DNA of 5,878 nucleotides from Bacteroidales bacterium (GTDB lineage Bacteria; Bacteroidota; Bacteroidia; Bacteroidales; UBA7960), in the NCBI GenBank assembly GCA_003560215.1, contig PWIY01000221.1, positions 1-5,878 of the forward strand, written 5' to 3'. Shown here piece after piece: positions 1 through 5,878 of the stretch. Under the pieces are notes generated by a model. The model saw nothing but the letters and a program-made list of their open reading frames with translations. It was not told where the DNA came from and made no database searches. The translations under genes and the position numbers were made by a program. How positions within the stretch are numbered: the stretch's first letter is position 1; each line of letters starts with the position of its first letter.

Positions 1-1
1 A

Positions 2-160
2 ACCATGGTTTCTCCATCCCTGACCACTGTTGAGCAAAAGGGGTATGAAATGGGCCATGAAGCCGCGCGCCTGCTGATAGAGCGTTTGCGATCAGCAGAC
101 AGCGGCGAATTCAAAACCAAAACATTTTCGGCGGCATTGAAAATCAGGGATTCCGCGTAA
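2..160 (+). CDS. LacI-family transcriptional regulator, C-terminal fragment (5' end outside window)
   Basis: Only the last 52 codons and the TAA stop are present; the gene begins upstream of the window. The visible peptide contains PSLTTVEQKGYEMGHEAARL (about residues 5-24 of the fragment). This matches the last effector-domain segment of LacI/PurR-type regulators, where 'P.LTTV.Q..YEMG..A..LL' leads into the final helix. It ends in a strand, LKIRDSA, like the 'L.IR.S' ending common in the family. Full-length members have an N-terminal helix-turn-helix and a periplasmic-binding-protein-like sugar sensor and usually control sugar-use genes, but neither the DNA-binding domain nor the target genes are visible, so the ligand cannot be stated. 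The gene converges on gpmI with 19 bases between the stop codons. The family call is fairly sure; the specific role is unknown. Confidence 0.85.
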   Translation, partial: TMVSPSLTTVEQKGYEMGHEAARLLIERLRSADSGEFKTKTFSAALKIRDSA

Positions 161-179
161 AAGAGGAATTTCGCCTGGT

Positions 180-1703
180 TTATTTTACGAGGATTTTCCC
201 TTCCATCTCGTCCGGAGTCTCCACCCCCATAATATGCAGGATCGTGGGTGCCAGGTCGGCAAGCCGTCCGGGCTGTATCTCACTGAAATCATTGTCAATC
301 AGCCAGCACGGCACCGGGTTGGTGGTGTGAGCGGTGTTTGGTGAACCATCTGCATTGGCCACGTAATCAGCATTGCCGTGATCGGCGGTAATGATCATGC
401 TGTAATTGCTGGTTAATCCGGCTTCAACCACTTCCTGCAAACAGCTGTCGACCGTTTCCAGTGCTTCTTTGATGGCTTCAAAAACGCCGGTATGTCCGAC
501 CATATCCGGATTCGCAAAATTCAGACAGATAAAGTCGTGCTTGCCGCTTTCAATCTCCTTAATAACGGCATCTTTCACCTCCGGGGCACTCATGGAGGGC
601 TGAAGGTCATAGGTGGCCACTTTTGGTGAGGGTATCATGACCCTTTCCTCCCCCTCAAAGGCATCCTCTCTTCCACCACTGAAGAAAAAGGTAACATGGG
701 GGTATTTTTCTGTTTCAGCAATACGGAGTTGGGTTTTTCCGGCCTTTGCAAGAATTTCTCCAAGCGTATTCTGAAGGTCTTCTTTTTCAAAAGCGACCTT
801 TACTTTCTTGAATGATTTGTCGTACTCCGTCATTGTTACATAATGCAGCGGCAGGGTTTGCATATCATGATCCGGCATGTCTTTCTGGGTGAGTACGGTG
901 GTGATTTCCCGCAGGCGATCGGTTCTGAAGTTGAAGCAGATCACCACATCATTTTCCTCAACTTTTGCCAGCGGGTTGCCTTCACTGTCAGTGATCACTT
1001 TGGGCTCAATGAATTCATCGGTCACTTTTTCATCGTAGGATGACTGAATGGCGTCTTCTGCTGACGTGAACTTTGCACCTTTCCCGTCGAGCAGCATATC
1101 ATAGGCTTTTTTGATCCGCTCCCATCTTTTGTCACGATCCATGGCATAATACCTGCCGCAAACAGTGGCGATCTTTCCTTCAGACTGCTCCATTCTGGCC
1201 TCCAGTTCTTTGATGTATCCTTTGCCACTGTAAGGGTCTGTATCGCGCCCGTCAGTGAAGGCATGAACAAAAAGCCGGTCAAAGTCCATGGCTTTTGCCA
1301 TGTCGCATAGCCCGAAAAGGTGGTCCATGGAAGAATGGACGCCGCCGTCGGATACCAGTCCGAAAAGATGGATTTTCCTGCCTTCTTTTTTGGCATACTC
1401 AAATGCCTCCCTGAGTACTTTATTTTCACTGAACGATCCGTCTTTCACTGCCTGGCTGATCTTAACCAGATCCTGGTAAACAATCCTTCCGGCGCCCATA
1501 TTCAGGTGCCCCACTTCGGAGTTTCCCATTTGACCCTCCGGCAGGCCCACGTCCTCTCCTGAGGTTTTGATCAATGTGTGTGGTACCGACTTATACAAAG
1601 ACTGTGTAAAAGGTACATTGGCATGATGAATGAGATCCGCCTTGTCTTCATTGCCTTTTCCCCATCCATCAAGGATTATGAGCATTGCTTTTTTGTGATT
1701 CAT
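180..1703 (-). CDS. gpmI: 2,3-bisphosphoglycerate-independent phosphoglycerate mutase
   Basis: This enzyme interconverts 3-phosphoglycerate and 2-phosphoglycerate in glycolysis and gluconeogenesis through a phosphoserine intermediate; it is cytosolic and uses two metal ions (normally Mn2+). At 507 residues it has the usual family length. Visible active-site elements: the metal ligand D12 in LILDGWG, the catalytic S62 in GQMGNSEVGH, H123 in SDGGVHS, the substrate-binding TDGRD (151-154), R184 and R190 in GRYYAMDRD, and R260/R263 in FRTDR. The second metal-site set is D400 and H404 (NPDMVGHTG), D441/H442 (TADHGNAD) and H459 (AHTTNP). All key residues are present, so the enzyme should be active. 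The start ATG sits where the family normally begins, a few residues before the first beta strand. The leader is A-rich (ACAAAACAATACATACA) without a Shine-Dalgarno sequence. It lies 319 bases downstream of the MacB-type permease on the same strand, so it probably has its own promoter. Confidence 0.97.
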   Translation of the reverse strand: MNHKKAMLIILDGWGKGNEDKADLIHHANVPFTQSLYKSVPHTLIKTSGEDVGLPEGQMGNSEVGHLNMGAGRIVYQDLVKISQAVKDGSFSENKVLREAFEYAKKEGRKIHLFGLVSDGGVHSSMDHLFGLCDMAKAMDFDRLFVHAFTDGRDTDPYSGKGYIKELEARMEQSEGKIATVCGRYYAMDRDKRWERIKKAYDMLLDGKGAKFTSAEDAIQSSYDEKVTDEFIEPKVITDSEGNPLAKVEENDVVICFNFRTDRLREITTVLTQKDMPDHDMQTLPLHYVTMTEYDKSFKKVKVAFEKEDLQNTLGEILAKAGKTQLRIAETEKYPHVTFFFSGGREDAFEGEERVMIPSPKVATYDLQPSMSAPEVKDAVIKEIESGKHDFICLNFANPDMVGHTGVFEAIKEALETVDSCLQEVVEAGLTSNYSMIITADHGNADYVANADGSPNTAHTTNPVPCWLIDNDFSEIQPGRLADLAPTILHIMGVETPDEMEGKILVK

Positions 1704-2022
1704 TGTATGTATTGTTTTGTGTTTTATCCCTTCAGGGATTTGTTTATAATGTTTTTCGACCCTTGTCGGGTTCTTGAGGTCTTTTCCATTCTGAAAAATG
1801 TTCGAAACCCCTGCAGGTGTGATTCAAAATCCCCGCAAGTGTATTGTTTTCAGGGGCTCCTGAGTAAAAAGCAGTCTGTGGCGAATTATGATCCCGGATA
1901 CATCATCCTGAAACACGGATGGTCAATCGCCCGGTGCTGCAGGCGGCTAACCGCCCGGTGCTGCAGATGCTCAACCGCCCGGTGCTGCGGGTCGCCCATC
2001 ATCCGGTGCTGCAGACCACCAA
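1704..2022. other. 319-base intergenic region between gpmI and the MacB-type permease
   Basis: No convincing gene lies here. Reading frames that cross it are open mainly because of the GC-rich 24-bp repeat in its right half (described separately) and resemble no protein I recognise. The left part, nearest gpmI, is A/T-rich and would carry the gpmI leader and probably its promoter; I found no TAnnTTTG box on the minus strand, only a TATAAA-like stretch (minus strand, around 1743-1750). An imperfect direct repeat is present: CCCCTGCAGGTGTGATT (from 1808) against CCCCGCAAGTGTATT (from 1831). No hairpin followed by a T-run could be found on the minus strand, so there is no clear rho-independent terminator for the upstream operon. 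Confidence 0.6.
1726..1739 (-). promoter_or_regulatory. Short hairpin in the gpmI leader
   Basis: A perfect 5-bp inverted repeat ATCCC-TTCA-GGGAT lies 22 bases upstream of the gpmI start codon. In the gpmI messenger it would read ATCCC-TGAA-GGGAT, a small stem with a four-base loop. It could affect the leader RNA or be a remnant protein-binding site, but a stem this short is expected often by chance. It has no T-run and is not called a terminator. Confidence 0.25.
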
Positions 2023-2038
2023 TCACCCGGTGCTCCGG
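1919..2038. repeat. Degenerate 24-bp tandem repeat, five clear units, overlapping the 3' end of the permease gene
   Basis: Five units of exactly 24 bases are present. Each has a variable 10-base part followed by a conserved 14-base core close to GCCCGGTGCTGCAG. The cores start at 1929, 1953, 1977, 2001 and 2025; the first two are identical and the others differ by one to three bases. A sixth, strongly diverged unit (core at 1905-1918, about 8 of 14 matches) lies at the left edge. The right-most unit overlaps the last codons and stop of the MacB-type permease. In the permease frame each core encodes (C/R)STG, the same residues as the protein's own ending, so the array seems to have grown by duplication of the gene's 3' end. 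A 5-bp hairpin (GGCGG-CTAA-CCGCC, 1942-1955) sits between the first two cores. The period is too short, and the spacer too small, for a CRISPR array. Confidence 0.9.
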
Positions 2039-3273
2039 ATTGCCTCCACCGGGTCCAGTCTTGCGGCTCCCCATGCAGGAACAAACCCGGACATCAATCC
2101 TATCACAGCAGAAACATTCAAGCCCAGCAAAATGTTGGAAAAGCTGAGCAGAAAATCAAACTCAAAGATATAGGTAATGATCGCGGTACCTGAAAATACA
2201 AGGATAATCCCCACGGCACCCCCGATCACACTGAGTAAAACGGCCTCAAATAAAAACTGCCAGAGGATGAAATAGTTTTTAGCCCCCAATGCTTTCTGAA
2301 TACCGATAATGCTCGTTCTTTCCCGAACGGATACGAACATGATATTTGCAATGCCAAATCCGCCCACCAAAATGGAGAATCCACCGATGATCCACCCCGC
2401 CATTTTGATGATGGCAAACAGGTCGTCAAAACCCTCTGATAACAGACTGGCTTCGTTCAGTGAAAAATTATCAGATGCACCTGGTGGCAGTCTTCTGACC
2501 GACCGCATGACCGCGGTCAGGTCATCAATCAGCTCGGCATTGGTAATGCCCGGGTGAGCTTTGGCCATAATGAACGGATTGAACCGTTCCTGGTTGATGT
2601 TGATGAACTGGGCCAGGTATTGAGCAGGCATCACCATGGCGTCGTCGTGACTGTCGCCGAATCCACCAAGTCCTTCTCTTTCAAAAACGCCGATCACCAC
2701 GGTGTTGTGTCCGAAAACCTTGATGGTACGTCCGACAGGATCTGTGGCAGGAAAAAGGTTCTCGGCCAGATCACTGCCGATTACTGCCACATTTCTGCCC
2801 CCCATTCCTTCAGCCGGAGTGAAAAACCTTCCTTCCTGCAGGTCAAAATTCCGCACCTGATCATAATCGGGTGTGACACCGATTACGCTTACATTGTTCA
2901 CCGAAGTGGTCAGATACTCCACCCTTCTGCTGGTGGAGGCCAGAAAAGCTGCTGCCTCAACGGTGGCTGCCCGGCGCTGAACCTCCTCCAGTTCGCTGAT
3001 CTCCGGTACGGGGCGGGCTGCGTAGTCCCACCATTGAAAATTGGGGTCAAAGTTCCATGGCCACTTTTGTATGTACACTACGTTGTCGCCCAGTGCAGCA
3101 ATGCTCGACCTGATTTGTCTTTCCAGCGAATCAACAACAGAAAAAACTGAGATGATGGCAAAAATCCCGATGGTGATGCCCAGCAGCGTGAGCACCGTAC
3201 GAAGCTTGTTGGAGACAATGGACCCCAGGGCGAACAATGCACTCTCTTTAAGAAGTTTAGCTAACAATATCAT
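2023..3273 (-). CDS. MacB/FtsX-family ABC transporter permease
   Basis: This 416-residue inner-membrane protein has the four-helix layout of MacB-type permeases. TM1 is at about 27-47, after the motif NKLRTVLTLLGITIG. A large extracytoplasmic domain follows (about 48-290, MacB periplasmic core type), then three helices near 294-314, 340-360 and 381-401. Further family marks are the coupling stretch VRERTSIIGIQKALGA between TM2 and TM3 and the ending ARLDPVEAIR. Family members move substrates by mechanotransmission and work as dimers with a separate or fused LolD/MacB-type ATPase. None is fused here and none is adjacent; the nearest ATPase is the MlaF-like protein 15 bases upstream. The substrate cannot be told. 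The start fits relatives, which begin a short distance before the first amphipathic segment; no Shine-Dalgarno sequence is visible. The stop codon lies inside the right-most unit of the 24-bp tandem repeat. It is probably the third gene of the mlaE-mlaF operon. Confidence 0.93.
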   Translation of the reverse strand: MILLAKLLKESALFALGSIVSNKLRTVLTLLGITIGIFAIISVFSVVDSLERQIRSSIAALGDNVVYIQKWPWNFDPNFQWWDYAARPVPEISELEEVQRRAATVEAAAFLASTSRRVEYLTTSVNNVSVIGVTPDYDQVRNFDLQEGRFFTPAEGMGGRNVAVIGSDLAENLFPATDPVGRTIKVFGHNTVVIGVFEREGLGGFGDSHDDAMVMPAQYLAQFININQERFNPFIMAKAHPGITNAELIDDLTAVMRSVRRLPPGASDNFSLNEASLLSEGFDDLFAIIKMAGWIIGGFSILVGGFGIANIMFVSVRERTSIIGIQKALGAKNYFILWQFLFEAVLLSVIGGAVGIILVFSGTAIITYIFEFDFLLSFSNILLGLNVSAVIGLMSGFVPAWGAARLDPVEAIRSTG

Positions 3274-3288
3274 TTCACTGGTTTTTCA

Positions 3289-4035
3289 TTATTGCCTGAG
3301 GCACCGCATCAGTTCCGTAGCATAGACAAAACTGTTGAGTTCCTTGTTGCTGGTGTGCAGGATTTCACGATTGCTCCCGGTCCACCAAAGTTTGCCCTGA
3401 TGTATAAAAGCGACATGGTCGCCAATTTCCATTACGCTGTTCAGGTCATGTGTATTCACTACCGTGGTAATATCCAGTTCCCTGGTAATTTCACTGATCA
3501 GTTTGTCGATCAGAATGGCCGTGGGCGGATCCAACCCTGAGTTTGGCTCATCGCAAAAGAGGTATTTCGGCCCGATTGCGATGGCCCGGGCGATGGCCAC
3601 TCTCTTCTTCATCCCACCGCTTAACTCTGAAGGGTATAAATGCCCGACGTTATGCAAATTTACACGATCTAAACAAAACCCGGCCCTTCTGATTTTTTCT
3701 CCTTTGCTTTTATTGGTGAACATGTTCAGGGGAAAAACAACGTTCTCGGTTACAGTCATGGAGTCAAACAAAGCGCCTCCCTGAAAAAGCATTCCCATTT
3801 CTTTCCTCAAGGTCTTCCTCGCCCTGGTGTTCATCCTGAGGAAATCACGCGAATCGTAAAATATGTGTCCGCTGTCGGCTTCAAGCAATCCTACCAGGCA
3901 CTTCATCAACACGGTTTTACCTGATCCGCTCTTGCCGATGATCAGGTTGGTCTTTCCCTGTTCAAAACGCAGCGAAATATCTTCCAGAACCTGACGCTCT
4001 CCAAAATTCTTGTTGATATTGGCTATTCTGATCAT
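3289..4035 (-). CDS. MlaF-like ABC transporter ATP-binding protein (MCE-type lipid transport)
   Basis: This 248-residue cytoplasmic ATPase should power the MlaE-like permease encoded just before it. All nucleotide-binding motifs are intact: Walker A GKSGSGKT (34-41), Q-loop Q85 in FQGGALFDSMTV, ABC signature LSGGMKKR (138-145), Walker B YLFCDEP (158-164), D-loop SGLDP (166-170) and H-loop H196 in NTHD. The Q-loop context 'FQ.GALFDS.TV.ENV' and the 'SGGM.KR' signature are typical of MlaF/Ttg2A proteins, which drive phospholipid movement between inner and outer membranes together with MlaE and an MCE-domain protein. After Walker B the sequence is PNSGLDP rather than the commoner PTSGLDP, a harmless variant. 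The start codon overlaps the mlaE stop in an ATGA, which points to translational coupling. A role serving the downstream MacB-type permease is possible but less likely from family knowledge. Confidence 0.95.
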   Translation of the reverse strand: MIRIANINKNFGERQVLEDISLRFEQGKTNLIIGKSGSGKTVLMKCLVGLLEADSGHIFYDSRDFLRMNTRARKTLRKEMGMLFQGGALFDSMTVTENVVFPLNMFTNKSKGEKIRRAGFCLDRVNLHNVGHLYPSELSGGMKKRVAIARAIAIGPKYLFCDEPNSGLDPPTAILIDKLISEITRELDITTVVNTHDLNSVMEIGDHVAFIHQGKLWWTGSNREILHTSNKELNSFVYATELMRCLRQ

Positions 4036-4772
4036 GCCAGCAGGATTTGTGTCAGAATGAGGTTGAACAGTATAATATTGATGCTGCTCAGAACCACCGC
4101 CCTGGTACTTGAGTGACCTACCTCCAATGCTCCGCCTTTGGTGTAAAACCCGTAATAACCCGATACCGAAGCAATGATAAACGCAAACACAAGGGTTTTT
4201 ATGATGGCGTAAAAGATATCAAAGCCTGAAAATTCAAAAATAATGCCGTAAACAAAGTTATTCAGCGGTACAACACCTGTGATGGCTGAGGCCAGCCATC
4301 CGCCGTATATGCCAAGAAACATGCTGATCACAACCAGCATGGGGTTGATTACAAGGCAGGCAATGATTTTGGGCAGGATCAGGTAGCTGGCTGCATTCAC
4401 TCCCATGATCTCCAGCGCATCAATTTGCTCGGTTACCCGCATTGTGCCTATTTCGGAGGCAATGCGGGAGCCAACCTTCCCGGCCAGAATCAGACTGATG
4501 ACCGTGGGAGAGAACTCAAGGATAATGGCCTGACGGGTTGCAAACCCAATTGCATAAGCCGGCAGTAGGGGATGATCGGTGTTAAATGCAGTTTGTATGG
4601 TAACGACCGCCCCCATAAAAACTGAAACGATGGCAACAATTCCCAGGCTGTTCAGCCCAAGGTGATCCATCTCCACAATAATCTGCCGGCGATAGATCGA
4701 AAACTTCTCAGGCCGCTGCAGCACAGTGGCTGTGAGCATAAAATACCTCCCTACGTGATAGAAGAGCTGCAT
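4032..4772 (-). CDS. MlaE-like ABC transporter permease (MCE-type lipid transport)
   Basis: This 246-residue integral membrane protein belongs to the MlaE/YrbE family, the permease of MCE-type lipid transporters. The family hallmark is clear at about 86-126: EFSPTVISLILAGKVGSR runs into IASEIGTMRVTEQIDAL and EIMGVN, the cytoplasmic coupling region that contacts the ATPase. It also has the first helix region GIVAIVSVFMGAVVTIQ (44-60), an N-terminal amphipathic segment (HVGRYF...RPEKF) and the C-terminal motif GYYGFYTKGGALEVG. About five membrane segments are visible. The length is slightly under the roughly 260 residues of E. coli MlaE. The start is supported by family similarity from the first residues; the leader GATCAACTGAAAGCC has no strong ribosome site. 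It is the first gene of the minus-strand operon and overlaps mlaF by four bases. No MlaD-like gene follows within the window. Confidence 0.96.
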   Translation of the reverse strand: MQLFYHVGRYFMLTATVLQRPEKFSIYRRQIIVEMDHLGLNSLGIVAIVSVFMGAVVTIQTAFNTDHPLLPAYAIGFATRQAIILEFSPTVISLILAGKVGSRIASEIGTMRVTEQIDALEIMGVNAASYLILPKIIACLVINPMLVVISMFLGIYGGWLASAITGVVPLNNFVYGIIFEFSGFDIFYAIIKTLVFAFIIASVSGYYGFYTKGGALEVGHSSTRAVVLSSINIILFNLILTQILLA

Positions 4773-4863
4773 GGCTTTCAGTTGATCTGACTAAATTACA
4801 GATAATTTGCCTTCAGGATTGGATAAAGTTGTATTGCGATCCTTCCCGACCCTTTAATTTTAC

Positions 4864-4871
4864 TATTTTTG
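4864..4871 (+). promoter_or_regulatory. Candidate Bacteroidota -7 promoter box for the sprT-like gene
   Basis: TATTTTTG is an exact match to TAnnTTTG, the -7 element read by the primary sigma factor of Bacteroidota. It would place the transcript start near 4878 and give a leader of about 65 bases before the ATG at 4943. No TTTG -33 element is seen at the usual 19-21 base spacing, and the region is A/T-rich, so this could be chance. Confidence 0.35.
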
Positions 4872-4876
4872 GGGTT

Positions 4877-4884
4877 CAAAATTA
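4877..4884 (-). promoter_or_regulatory. Candidate Bacteroidota -7 promoter box for the mlaE-mlaF-permease operon
   Basis: Read on the minus strand this is TAATTTTG, again an exact TAnnTTTG match. It would start transcription near 4870 and give a leader of about 98 bases before mlaE. A TTG lies 23 bases upstream (minus strand of 4908-4910), a little too far for a standard -33 element. It forms an inverted repeat with the plus-strand box five bases away. Confidence 0.35.
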
Positions 4885-4942
4885 ATGCAAATCCGCACAC
4901 ATCTGAACAATAATCCGTTTTGTGACCAAGCGGGATGTGCCA

Positions 4943-5581
4943 ATGAGGAAAACGGAAACTGAGACCCTGGCCCGATTCTTTCCTGTAGAAGCTGCCGACC
5001 GGATAGCCTCTTTGCTGGATGAATATGCTGTGCAATTGAAGGTAAGCAGGACGCGTGTGAGCAAACTCGGTGATTTTCGCCCCGGCAGGGGTTCCGGATG
5101 GCATCGTATTTCTGTAAATGCCAACCTGAATCAATATGAATTCCTGCTGGTTTTTTTACATGAATTGTCACATCTGATCGTCTATCAGACGCATGGCCGT
5201 TCCGTATTGCCCCACGGAAAGGAATGGAAAGCGGTATATGGTGGTCTTATCAGGGAGTTTACCGAAACACGGATGTTTCATCCGGCATTGCATGACCAGC
5301 TTTTGCGCTATTCCCAAAGGGTGAAGGCATCCGGGGTGGCAGATATTTCTCTTGCGCTGGCATTGCGTATGTTTGACAAATCAGATGATGACCAGGGGTG
5401 GCATTACCTGGAAGAAATCCCTGAAAAAAGCCTTTTCCGGGCTCGCAGCGGAAAGGTTTTCCGCAAAGGGGAGAGGATCAGGAAGCGGTTTCGTTGTTTC
5501 TGTCTGAACAACAACCTCTCGTATTTAATTCACCCCATGGCACATGTGAATTATGCGGATGAAAGAGAATTTCAACAATAA
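4943..5581 (+). CDS. SprT-like zinc metalloprotease-domain protein
   Basis: The protein has 212 residues from the ATG at 4943; a GTG at 4922 would add seven. The zinc site is the HELSH motif at 73-77 (H73, E74, H77) with a likely third ligand, H91, in PHGKEWK, the arrangement of the SprT/Spartan family. The C-terminal part (LALALRMFDK, LEEIPEKSLFRARSGKVF, KGERIRKRFRC) matches the SprT-like proteins common in Bacteroidota, where the zinc ribbon of E. coli SprT is reduced: only C-x-C remains near the end, with no second cysteine pair. Eukaryotic Spartan cuts DNA-protein crosslinks; the role of the bacterial members is poorly known, so a DNA-repair function is only inference. No signal peptide or membrane segment is seen, so it is probably cytosolic. 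The ATG was chosen because the preceding seven residues add nothing family-like. It lies 20 bases upstream of the guanylyltransferase gene and is probably cotranscribed with it. Confidence 0.9.
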   Translation: MRKTETETLARFFPVEAADRIASLLDEYAVQLKVSRTRVSKLGDFRPGRGSGWHRISVNANLNQYEFLLVFLHELSHLIVYQTHGRSVLPHGKEWKAVYGGLIREFTETRMFHPALHDQLLRYSQRVKASGVADISLALALRMFDKSDDDQGWHYLEEIPEKSLFRARSGKVFRKGERIRKRFRCFCLNNNLSYLIHPMAHVNYADEREFQQ

Positions 5582-5601
5582 ACAATATAAAAATTATAAA
5601 T

Positions 5602-5878
5602 ATGTCTCAAAGTAATTATATCGTGATCATGGCAGGGGGGGTTGGTGAGCGGTTTTGGCCAATGAGCAGGGAGTCCCGGCCGAAACAGTTTATTGATATA
5701 CTCGGAACGGGAAAAACCTTGTTGCAACAAACCTATGACCGTTTTCTCGAAGTTTGCCGCCCCGAAAATATTTTTGTGGTAACCAATAAAAAATACCGGC
5801 GGCTTGTTCAGGAACAACTTCCCCGGCTCGGTGCAGAAAGGCTGATTTGTGAACCCGCTCGCAAAAACACAGCGCCCT
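5602..5878 (+). CDS. manC: Mannose-1-phosphate guanylyltransferase, N-terminal part (3' end outside window)
   Basis: The first 92 codons are present, and the window ends one base into codon 93. Members make GDP-mannose from mannose-1-phosphate and GTP, the precursor for mannose, fucose and related residues in surface polysaccharides and glycoproteins. The nucleotide-binding signature is complete: MAGGVGERFWPMSRESRPKQ (10-29), with G12/G13/G15 and R17 binding the nucleotide phosphates and the PKQF lysine (K28). The segment EPARKNTAP (84-92) is the start of the guanine/sugar-site motif 'EP..RNTAP'. Bacteroidota relatives are usually about 350-360 residues long without the C-terminal isomerase domain; which form this is cannot be seen. 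The ATG follows a very A/T-rich leader (AACAATATAAAAATTATAAAT) with no Shine-Dalgarno sequence. Related nucleotidyltransferases (GlmU, RmlA) lack the FWPMSR...PKQF form, so the family call is firm. The symbol is by family; some annotators use manC or cpsB. Confidence 0.93.
   Translation, partial: MSQSNYIVIMAGGVGERFWPMSRESRPKQFIDILGTGKTLLQQTYDRFLEVCRPENIFVVTNKKYRRLVQEQLPRLGAERLICEPARKNTAP

Larger units (their letters stand above)
4773..4942. other. Divergent intergenic region between mlaE-like and sprT-like genes
   Basis: This 170-base A/T-rich stretch must hold the promoters for both the minus-strand operon and the plus-strand sprT-like gene. Its main content is a pair of opposed TAnnTTTG boxes (listed separately). 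Reading frames on the minus strand that cross it into the sprT-like gene show no family resemblance and are treated as chance. An in-frame GTG at 4922 could extend the sprT-like protein by seven residues. Confidence 0.6.

Noticed and set aside
150..169. Terminator between the convergent LacI-family gene and gpmI (ATTCC...GGAAT)
   Set aside because: The stem is five base pairs with a ten-base loop and no T-run on either strand, so it is not supportable as a terminator.
1022..1429. 135-codon minus-strand frame inside gpmI
   Set aside because: It is a shifted frame of the intact gpmI coding sequence, which has all catalytic residues in the main frame.
1919..2038. CRISPR array
   Set aside because: The conserved part is 14 bases and the variable part 10, far below CRISPR repeat and spacer lengths, and no cas gene is present.
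1886..2074. Minus-strand 62-codon frame with the eight-residue repeat 'LQHRAV..'
   Set aside because: It is out of frame with the permease but overlaps its last codons; the repeat arises from the DNA repeat. Nothing supports translation.
1578..2147. Plus-strand open frame of 189 codons with a Cys-rich repeat (ARCC-type) segment
   Set aside because: It overlaps the start of gpmI and the end of the permease on the other strand, and its repeat part exists only because 24-bp units without stops are open in several frames. No family resemblance and no plausible translation start.
4796..5171. Minus-strand open frames opposite the start of the sprT-like gene
   Set aside because: They lie antisense to a well-supported metalloprotease gene, show no recognisable domain and differ in frame; treated as shadows.

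Overview
The window looks like an ordinary chromosomal segment of a member of the Bacteroidota. This is inferred from three things. The MlaE- and MlaF-like proteins, the stand-alone MacB/FtsX-type permease and the SprT-like protein beside a mannose-1-phosphate guanylyltransferase all have the sequence style of that phylum. No gene has a clear Shine-Dalgarno sequence, and start codons are instead preceded by A/T-rich leaders. The region between mlaE and the sprT-like gene holds matches to the Bacteroidota -7 promoter element TAnnTTTG. Base composition is moderate, and no tRNA, rRNA, CRISPR array, transposase or prophage gene is visible.

Layout from left to right: (i) 2-160, the C-terminal tail of a LacI-family regulator on +; (ii) 180-1703, a complete cofactor-independent phosphoglycerate mutase (gpmI) on -, convergent with the regulator; (iii) 1704-2022, a 319-base non-coding gap whose right part is a degenerate 24-bp tandem repeat running into the end of the next gene; (iv) 2023-4772, a tight three-gene minus-strand operon read in the order mlaE-like permease, mlaF-like ATPase (4-base ATGA overlap), MacB/FtsX-type permease (15-base gap); (v) 4773-4942, a divergent promoter region; (vi) 4943-5581, a SprT-like zinc metalloprotease on +; (vii) 5602-5878, the first 92 codons of a mannose-1-phosphate guanylyltransferase on +, cut by the window edge.

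MlaE and MlaF together would form the inner-membrane core of an MCE-type lipid transporter. No MCE-domain (MlaD) gene follows them; a MacB-type permease occupies that place, and its usual LolD/MacB-type ATPase is not in the window. gpmI serves glycolysis and gluconeogenesis, and the guanylyltransferase supplies GDP-mannose for surface glycans. I see no clearly new biological system. The two points most worth a second look are the 24-bp array, which is in register with the permease reading frame and carries repeated in-frame stop codons, and the pair of oppositely oriented TAnnTTTG boxes between mlaE and the sprT-like gene.
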